DNA of 11,102 nucleotides from Anaerolineae bacterium. GTDB taxonomy: Bacteria > Chloroflexota > Anaerolineae > Anaerolineales > Anaerolineaceae. The notes under the pieces were generated by a model, which was given only the letters and a program-made list of their open reading frames with translations, was not told where the DNA came from and did not search any database. The number at the start of each line of letters is the position of its first letter. Position 1 is the first letter of the stretch. This document shows, in pieces, positions 7,059 to 11,102 of the stretch. A program made the position numbers and the translations under genes. Location of the stretch: positions 1 through 11,102 of the forward strand of contig JACRAG010000503.1 in NCBI GenBank assembly GCA_016213455.1. Reading direction: 5' to 3'.

Positions 7059-7907
7059 TTAAATGATCTCGGTCATCGCCATTTGAATTTCATCCGCGTT
7101 AGGGATGCTGCCCATGCCGCGGCGAGTGACACTGAAGGAAGCCAGGTGAGTGGCAAAGCGCCCCGCTTCCCATGGATCGCGGGTGGCGCCTAAACGGTAG
7201 AAAAAGGATGCGGCGAAGATATCGCCTGCGCCGGTCGGTTCAAGTTCATCGACTGGCGGCGGGCGAAAACGGCGCACATCGCCATTCCAGTAGACCCGCG
7301 CACCTGCGGCGCCTTCGGTGACTGCCAGAACGCGAATATGGGAGGCGAAATCCTCAATATAACTTTCATCGCCGTGCACGTCTTCAATGCTCAGCACCGC
7401 AGCCGATGCATTTTGCATAACAAAGCCGGCTTCCGGCCAATCGGTGAAGCGCACCAGGCCTTGTTCATCCCAGGCGCGCATCCAACCCTGCGGCGTCAAG
7501 CCGATCAGCGCATTGGGAAAGGCACGCACCAGGCCGGGATCGACTTCATTGGCAACCGGGGCCAGGTGAACGATGGATGGATTGCGCCAGCTCTCTGGAA
7601 CCAGGGATAAATTGAGCGTCGGGGCGCGGTGATGCAGATACTGCACGCGCCCGGCAGGCGTCTGGATGTTTTCGAAAACGGTATTGTCTTCAGAAGTCAA
7701 CCCGGCGACCGGGATGCGGTTGAGCTCCTCCAGGTTGAGGCAGTTGTTGCATGCGGTAACAATGCCCACCCGCAGCCCCAGTGCCTTGGCTGTCAACGCC
7801 GAGTAGGAAGCCGTCCCACCAATTTGTGACCCGGTTGGCGTAATATCTTCGGTGATGTGGCCTATGATCAAATAATCGACGGGTTCAATCGGGACAATTC
7901 GATACAT
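7059..7907 (-). CDS. PfkB-family carbohydrate/nucleoside kinase
   Basis: This 282-residue ribokinase-like kinase transfers phosphate from ATP to a hydroxyl of a sugar, polyol or nucleoside. The N-terminal substrate-side GG is at residues 30-31 in QIGGTASYSA. The ATP-side strand reads LAVTEGAAGARVYWNG, and the C-terminal PfkB signature includes EPTGAGDIFAASFF (223-236). D229 is the likely catalytic base and TGAGD forms the anion hole. The protein is somewhat shorter than most ribokinases (about 300 residues) and probably lacks part of the lid. The TASYSA segment in place of the usual Asn-containing motif suggests a divergent substrate, perhaps closer to inositol-kinase-like members. The start has an AAGG site 13 bases after the zinc-ribbon gene stop. 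Its reason for sitting directly before parA is unknown. Confidence 0.92.
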   Translation of the reverse strand: MYRIVPIEPVDYLIIGHITEDITPTGSQIGGTASYSALTAKALGLRVGIVTACNNCLNLEELNRIPVAGLTSEDNTVFENIQTPAGRVQYLHHRAPTLNLSLVPESWRNPSIVHLAPVANEVDPGLVRAFPNALIGLTPQGWMRAWDEQGLVRFTDWPEAGFVMQNASAAVLSIEDVHGDESYIEDFASHIRVLAVTEGAAGARVYWNGDVRRFRPPPVDELEPTGAGDIFAASFFYRLGATRDPWEAGRFATHLASFSVTRRGMGSIPNADEIQMAMTEII

Positions 7908-7920
7908 GAGTTACCTTTAA

Positions 7921-8466
7921 TTACGGTTTGGTAGGAACGCCGGAATCCTGGGAAATATCAGGTTCTTCGGACATTTCGCCAGCCAGGTTGCGCATGGCAT
8001 CGTCGATGGTCATGGCTTCACGGCGCATGCCAGGCGCGGGCGTGCCGCAGTAGGGGCACAGGTTCCACGCCAGTTCAATCGGTTTGGCGCAGTGATGGCA
8101 GGGCTTTTTGAGCCGTGTATAGCAGCTCGGACAGGCCACCCATTCTTCTTTGACGCGCCTTCCACAGCCCGGGCAGAGGCTCGACTCTTCGATGGATTGC
8201 AGCAGGGCCTCTTCTTCGAGGGTTTGCTGGAACTCCTCTTCCTGGGTACGCTGTGGTCGCAGAATGAGATAAACCAGGATGCCGGGCAGGAACAACACCG
8301 CAACCACCAGAACTGCCAGGATGCGCAGCAATGGATCCCGTGAGCGGCGGCGAATATCCCGATAGGTCCAGATGATCAGGCTGAGCCAGAGCGCAGCGCC
8401 GAACGCTGCGGCAAAGCCGATGGCTACGAGGAGAAAATTGCTGATGGTTGTAGGATTAAATGTCAT
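7921..8466 (-). CDS. Two-helix membrane protein with C-terminal double zinc ribbon
   Basis: This is a 181-residue protein of unknown role. Hydrophobic segments at about 11-33 and 48-69 should span the membrane, with the basic loop RDIRRRSR between them on the cytoplasmic side. After an acidic, probably helical stretch (75-95, rich in Glu and Gln) come four CxxC knuckles at Cys 98/101, 112/115, 123/126 and 137/140. That arrangement is a double zinc ribbon and should bind two zinc ions. The open frame extends upstream to 8556, but the ATG at 8466-8464 is preferred: it has GGAG at 6-base spacing, a fitting N-terminus, and a TATAAT promoter element immediately upstream that lies inside the longer version. 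It is the first gene of the ten-gene minus-strand run. Zinc ribbons of this kind often mediate protein contacts; the partner is unknown. Confidence 0.88.
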   Translation of the reverse strand: MTFNPTTISNFLLVAIGFAAAFGAALWLSLIIWTYRDIRRRSRDPLLRILAVLVVAVLFLPGILVYLILRPQRTQEEEFQQTLEEEALLQSIEESSLCPGCGRRVKEEWVACPSCYTRLKKPCHHCAKPIELAWNLCPYCGTPAPGMRREAMTIDDAMRNLAGEMSEEPDISQDSGVPTKP

Positions 8467-8484
8467 GGCGGACTCCGCTAAAAA

Positions 8485-8494
8485 ATTATAGCAT
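8485..8494 (-). promoter_or_regulatory. Extended -10 promoter for the ten-gene minus-strand operon
   Basis: On the minus strand this reads ATGCTATAAT, a perfect TATAAT with the TGn extension. No convincing -35 is seen at 16-18 bases, which is acceptable for an extended -10 promoter. Transcription would begin near 8478, leaving a leader of about 12 bases that contains the GGAG ribosome site of the zinc-ribbon gene. This supports the 8466 start. Confidence 0.6.
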
Positions 8495-8524
8495 GGATGA
8501 AGTTTTCCTATGGGGAAAGATGAG

Positions 8525-8530
8525 TACAAT
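8525..8530 (+). promoter_or_regulatory. Possible -10 element for radC
   Basis: TACAAT here is a one-mismatch -10 box. The best -35 candidate (TTTTCC at 8503-8508, spacing 16) is weak. A start near 8537 would place the radC ATG at 8555 downstream with its AGGA site and would exclude the earlier ATG at 8510. The element lies back to back with the minus-strand promoter. Confidence 0.35.
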
Positions 8531-8554
8531 GAACGAGGAAAGGAAAAACGCAGC

Positions 8555-9256
8555 ATGGTGAGAGAGTCGAAACCGGCCTATCGCATCACGGACATCGAAG
8601 AAACCGACCGGCCCAGAGAGCGGCTGGCAGAATTGGGGGCGCAATCCCTGTCCAACGCCGAGTTGATCGCCATTCTCCTGCGCGTGGGCGTGCCCGGAGA
8701 GAATGCCGTCCAGGTGGGGCAGCGCCTGTTAAATGACCTGGGCGGCCTGTATGGGCTGCACCGCGCATCCTTTAATGAAATCTGTTCGCAGTACGGTGTG
8801 GGTATGGCCAAGGCAGCGCAGATCAAGGCTGCGATTGAGTTGGGCCGCCGGCTGGCAATCCAGGAACCGGAGGAGCGGGCTGCCATCCATCACCCTGGCG
8901 ATGCGGCTGAATTGGTGCGCTATGAGATGAGCGCGCTGAACCAGGAACACCTGCGCACCATTTTGCTCGATACGCGCAACCGGGTGATCACAATTGAGAA
9001 GGTGTATGTCGGCTCGCTAAATTCTTCGACTGTCCGGGTTGGCGAGCTTTTCAAAGCCGCCATCCAACGCAGTGCAGCCTCGTTGATCATGGTGCACAAC
9101 CATCCCAGCGGAGACCCGACCCCCAGCCCTGAAGACGTGGCGCTGACGCGCTCGGTGGTGCAGGCGGGGAAGCTGATGGACATTGAGGTTTTGGATCACC
9201 TGGTGATTGGGCATAACCGTTACATCAGCTTGAAGGAGCGCGGGCTGGGTTTTTAA
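8555..9256 (+). CDS. radC: RadC family JAB/MPN domain protein
   Basis: This 233-residue member of the RadC (UPF0758) family combines an N-terminal helix-hairpin-helix-like region (around GVGMAKAAQIKAAIELGRRL) with a C-terminal JAMM metalloprotease-like domain. The metal-site motif is intact: H181 and H183 in VHNHPSGD, followed by S191 and D194 in SPEDVALT. Despite the name, a direct role in DNA repair is not established for the family; its activity is uncertain. The ATG at 8555 is chosen over 8510, which would add 15 residues, because AGGA at 8541-8544 lies 10 bases upstream and conserved-looking sequence begins only after it. It is transcribed divergently from the long operon. No clear intrinsic terminator follows. 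Confidence 0.95.
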   Translation: MVRESKPAYRITDIEETDRPRERLAELGAQSLSNAELIAILLRVGVPGENAVQVGQRLLNDLGGLYGLHRASFNEICSQYGVGMAKAAQIKAAIELGRRLAIQEPEERAAIHHPGDAAELVRYEMSALNQEHLRTILLDTRNRVITIEKVYVGSLNSSTVRVGELFKAAIQRSAASLIMVHNHPSGDPTPSPEDVALTRSVVQAGKLMDIEVLDHLVIGHNRYISLKERGLGF

Positions 9257-9277
9257 TCCAATCAGCGTGTGGTTCAG

Positions 9278-9376
9278 GGCTTTCACAAAGTCCTAAAGAC
9301 CAACCCCACCCCGGCCCGCCCCACGCTTTGAAGAGGGAAAAGGGGGAAGGCGCAAATTTATTAATTTGTGAAAGCC
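9278..9376. repeat. 99-base element with 12-base terminal inverted repeats
   Basis: GGCTTTCACAAA at 9278-9289 and its exact reverse complement TTTGTGAAAGCC at 9365-9376 bracket 75 bases. Inside are a C-rich tract (9303-9322, with CCCCACCCCGGCCC) and an all-purine tract (9330-9350), which could partly pair, plus a small palindrome CAAATT-TATT-AATTTG close to the right end. The 8-base word GTGTGGTT occurs on both sides (9267-9274 and 9382-9389), though 3 and 5 bases away from the repeat ends. The form suggests a small non-autonomous (MITE-like) or dispersed palindromic repeat. No transposase is present. It could also act as a poor terminator after radC, but there is no T-run. Confidence 0.55.
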
Positions 9377-9399
9377 GTGGTGTGTGGTTTACCAAGCAC

Positions 9400-9428
9400 T
9401 TGACCAAAACCGATAGAACGGATAAAAT
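9400..9428 (+). promoter_or_regulatory. Sigma70-type promoter for ffh
   Basis: A -35 box TTGACC (9400-9405) and a -10 box TAAAAT (9423-9428) are separated by exactly 17 bases, each with one mismatch to consensus. Transcription should begin near 9435, giving a leader of about 60 bases before the ffh start codon. This is the best promoter in the window. Confidence 0.75.
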
Positions 9429-9435
9429 CATACCT

Positions 9436-9460
9436 CGCAGCCTCCCGTGAGGGAGGTGCG
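9436..9460 (+). promoter_or_regulatory. GNRA-loop hairpin at the 5' end of the ffh leader
   Basis: CCTCCC (9441-9446) pairs with GGGAGG (9451-9456) around the tetraloop GTGA, which is of the stable GNRA type. After a single bulged G at 9440 the stem continues with CGCA (9436-9439) against TGCG (9457-9460), giving ten pairs in all. It begins almost exactly at the predicted transcription start. No U-run follows, so a transcript-stabilising or regulatory 5' hairpin is more likely than a terminator. Confidence 0.55.
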
Positions 9461-9496
9461 TTATTGATTGCCTGTTGAACGGGAAAAGGACAAAGT

Positions 9497-10819
9497 TTGT
9501 TCGAGAATCTGACCCAACGACTGGAGACCATCTTCCAGAACCTGCGCCGGCGAGGGAAACTCTCCGAGCAGGATGTGGACGCGGTGATGCGCGAGGTTCG
9601 CCTGGCGCTTCTGGAAGCCGACGTCCATTACAGCGTTGTGAAAGATTTCGTTGCCCGTGTGCGCGAGCGCTCAGTGGGGCACGAAGTGTCCGAAGCGCTC
9701 AACCCGGCCCAGCAGGTGGTCAAGATTGTTCACGAAGAATTGATCGCCACCCTGGGCGAGCCGGCGCGGCTCAACCTGACCGGCCCCAAACCCTGGGTGG
9801 TCATGCTGGTTGGTCTGCAAGGTTCCGGTAAAACCACGGCTACCGCTAAACTGGCGCGCATTCTGCGAGGTCAGGGTGAGCGTGTGATGCTGGTGGCAGC
9901 AGACCCCTACCGCCCCGCGGCGGTCAAACAACTGCAGACTCTGGGCGATAAAGTGGGCGTGACCGTCTTCCATGAGGAAGGGGTCAAACCGCCTGACCTG
10001 GCGGCGCACGCATTTGACTCCGCTCAAAAGGGCGGTTACACCGTCGTGTTGATCGACACCGCAGGCCGTTCGCAGCTGGATGACGCGCTGATGAACGAAT
10101 TGCGCGCCATCACCGCGAAGGTCAAGCCGGTGGATATCTTGCTGGTGGTCGACTCGATGATCGGTCAGGAAGCGCTGCGGGTTGCGCAGGGTTTCCGCGA
10201 TACCGTCACCCTGACCGGACTGATCATGACCAAGATGGACGGTGATTCACGCGGCGGCGCGGCGATTTCCATTCGCAGCGTGACCGGCGTGCCGATCAAG
10301 TACCTTGCCACCGGCGAGACGATCGAAGCCATCGAAGCTTACGATCCCTCCCGCCTGTCGGGACGCATCCTTGGCATGGGCGATATGATCGGCCTGATTG
10401 AGAAAGCCCAGCAGGCGTATGATGAGAAAAGTGCCCGTGAGCAGGCTGAGAAGATGCTCGGCGGGTCGTTTACCCTGGAAGATTTTGCCAACCAACTGCG
10501 CCAGATGCGCAAGATGGGTCCGCTGGCTTCCATTTTGGAGATGCTGCCAGGTCAACTCGGCCAGGCGGCTCGTTCGATCGACCCGAAAGATGCCGAACGT
10601 CAGCTCAAGCAGACTGAGGCGATTATCAATTCGATGACGCGCCAGGAACGGCGTGATCCGGACGTCCTGAATGCTTCCCGCCGTCGACGCATTGCGCGTG
10701 GCTGCGGCATGGAAGTGCAGGATGTCAACCGCCTGATCAAGCAGTTCCGCGAGGCGCAGAAACTTTTCAAAACCATCCAAAAGACAGGCGGCAAGCGCAT
10801 GCCCCGCCTGTTTGGCTAG
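9497..10819 (+). CDS. ffh: Signal recognition particle protein Ffh
   Basis: This 440-residue GTPase of the signal recognition particle binds signal sequences on nascent membrane proteins and, with SRP RNA and the receptor FtsY, targets ribosomes to the membrane. The N domain occupies about residues 1-90. The G domain has G1 GLQGSGKT (106-113), DTAGR (187-191) and TKMDGD (245-250). The M domain begins near 325, and its RNA-binding segment is SRRRRIARGCG (394-404), where the usual GSG has Cys403 in place of Ser. The C-terminus keeps a basic tail. The start codon is TTG at 9497, chosen because AAAAGGA lies 6 bases upstream and the protein begins with the expected FENLTQRL; no suitable ATG is in frame nearby. 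A 5' hairpin and strong promoter precede it, and rpsP follows as in many bacteria. The ylxM gene often found upstream is absent. Confidence 0.97.
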   Translation: MFENLTQRLETIFQNLRRRGKLSEQDVDAVMREVRLALLEADVHYSVVKDFVARVRERSVGHEVSEALNPAQQVVKIVHEELIATLGEPARLNLTGPKPWVVMLVGLQGSGKTTATAKLARILRGQGERVMLVAADPYRPAAVKQLQTLGDKVGVTVFHEEGVKPPDLAAHAFDSAQKGGYTVVLIDTAGRSQLDDALMNELRAITAKVKPVDILLVVDSMIGQEALRVAQGFRDTVTLTGLIMTKMDGDSRGGAAISIRSVTGVPIKYLATGETIEAIEAYDPSRLSGRILGMGDMIGLIEKAQQAYDEKSAREQAEKMLGGSFTLEDFANQLRQMRKMGPLASILEMLPGQLGQAARSIDPKDAERQLKQTEAIINSMTRQERRDPDVLNASRRRRIARGCGMEVQDVNRLIKQFREAQKLFKTIQKTGGKRMPRLFG

Positions 10820-10822
10820 CAC

Positions 10823-10882
10823 GATAGGGAGGCACAAACCGCGCCCTTCCGCGGTTCCCCCCTCCAGTTGCCAAAACCTATC
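10823..10882 (+). terminator. Structured ffh-rpsP spacer, possible terminator or processing hairpin
   Basis: A perfect 7-base stem AACCGCG (10837-10843) / CGCGGTT (10850-10856) closes a 6-base loop. Outer arms can pair too: GGAGG (10828-10832) with CCTCC (10861-10865), and GATAGG (10823-10828) with CCTATC (10877-10882), although the outer pairings share a base at 10828. There is no T-run after the stem, so it is not a standard intrinsic terminator. Partial attenuation or RNA processing are alternatives. Confidence 0.35.
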
Positions 10883-10910
10883 TGGTCAGCCAGCAAAAAA
10901 CGGTTAAAAT
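10883..10910 (+). promoter_or_regulatory. Probable promoter for rpsP
   Basis: The -10 box TAAAAT (10905-10910) has one mismatch. TGGTCA (10883-10888) is a fair -35 box with four of six matches at 16-base spacing. Transcription would start near 10917, leaving a leader of about 25 bases that holds the AAGGAG site of rpsP. It suggests that rpsP has its own start in addition to read-through from ffh. Confidence 0.5.
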
Positions 10911-10941
10911 AGAAGCAGTTTGACAGAAGGAGTCAGGTTCA

Positions 10942-11102
10942 ATGGTTCGAATTCGTTTACGCCGTACCGGTTTAAGGCACCAGCCCACCTACCGTGTTGT
11001 TGTCGCTGACAAAGAATCTCCGCGCGACGGCCGCTTCCTGGAGATCCTCGGTTCGTACAATCCTCGTACCCAACCGCACAGCGTTGAGGTGGATGAGTCC
11101 CG
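10942..11102 (+). CDS. rpsP: 30S ribosomal protein S16, N-terminal part (cut by right edge)
   Basis: The first 53 codons of ribosomal protein S16 are present. The protein binds 16S rRNA and helps assemble the small subunit. The sequence begins [10 protein letters not shown] and contains YRVVVAD, SPRDGRF and LGSYNPRT, all hallmarks of the family. Complete S16 proteins are about 80-100 residues, so roughly 30-45 residues lie past the right edge. The ATG has AAGGAG (10927-10932) at 9-base spacing. In many bacteria the next genes are a KH-domain protein, rimM, trmD and rplS, which would be expected beyond the window. Confidence 0.97.
   Translation, partial: MVRIRLRRTGLRHQPTYRVVVADKESPRDGRFLEILGSYNPRTQPHSVEVDES

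Noticed and set aside
8510..8554. Longer N-terminus of RadC (start at 8510)
   Set aside because: It adds 15 mostly charged residues unlike the family, and its ATG lies upstream of the probable -10 box. The ATG at 8555 has a ribosome site.
8467..8556. Longer N-terminus of the zinc-ribbon protein (start at 8556)
   Set aside because: The extra 30 residues overlap radC's promoter and first codon, contain the TATAAT promoter element, and lack a ribosome site as good as the one before 8466.
9278..9376. Intrinsic terminator of radC
   Set aside because: The 12-base arms are separated by 75 bases and no T-run follows, so it does not fit a standard terminator.
9475..9831. Plus-strand open frame overlapping the ffh start in another frame
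   Set aside because: It shares the region with the well-supported Ffh N and G domains and has low-complexity Arg/Gly/Pro-rich content typical of an out-of-frame reading.
10920..10925. Perfect TTGACA -35 box
   Set aside because: It overlaps the rpsP ribosome site, and any -10 at the right distance would fall around the start codon where none is seen.

Overview
The window is an 11.1 kb piece of a bacterial chromosome, moderately GC-rich and densely coded. The flavour of the proteins suggests a Chloroflexota lineage, probably Anaerolineae: a CpaF-type pilus ATPase beside soluble two-component proteins, Soj/Spo0J-type ParA/ParB, and an ffh-rpsP arrangement. The lineage is an inference from gene content and protein style, because no rRNA or other decisive marker is present.

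The left three quarters (1-8466) read entirely on the minus strand. They hold ten genes with gaps of 14 bases or less or short overlaps, so they look like one long transcription unit. In transcription order they are: a two-helix membrane protein with a double zinc ribbon; a PfkB-family sugar or nucleoside kinase; ParA; ParB; a YtcJ-type amidohydrolase; a soluble histidine kinase with an N-terminal MshEN-like repeat; a second soluble histidine kinase with a GAF-like N-terminus; an OmpR/PhoB-type response regulator; a 95-residue protein of unknown function; and the start of a CpaF/TadA secretion ATPase that runs off the left edge. An extended -10 promoter sits just upstream of the first gene.

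The right quarter reads on the plus strand. radC diverges from the long operon across a short shared promoter region. A 240-base gap follows. It holds a 99-base inverted-repeat element, a strong sigma70-type promoter, and a hairpin with a GNRA loop at the predicted 5' end of the ffh transcript. ffh (TTG start) is complete. Next come a structured 122-base spacer with its own promoter and the start of rpsP (ribosomal protein S16), cut by the right edge.

The operon joins chromosome segregation (ParA/ParB), a phosphotransfer module (two kinases, one regulator) and the first Tad/type IV pilus ATPase gene. A reasonable reading is that the kinases and regulator control pilus or surface behaviour, possibly in response to cyclic di-GMP through the MshEN-like domain. 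That link is inferred from domain type and gene order and is not shown by the sequence. ffh and rpsP belong to the conserved protein-targeting and translation neighbourhood. I saw no tRNA, rRNA, CRISPR array, insertion sequence, parS site or DnaA-box cluster.
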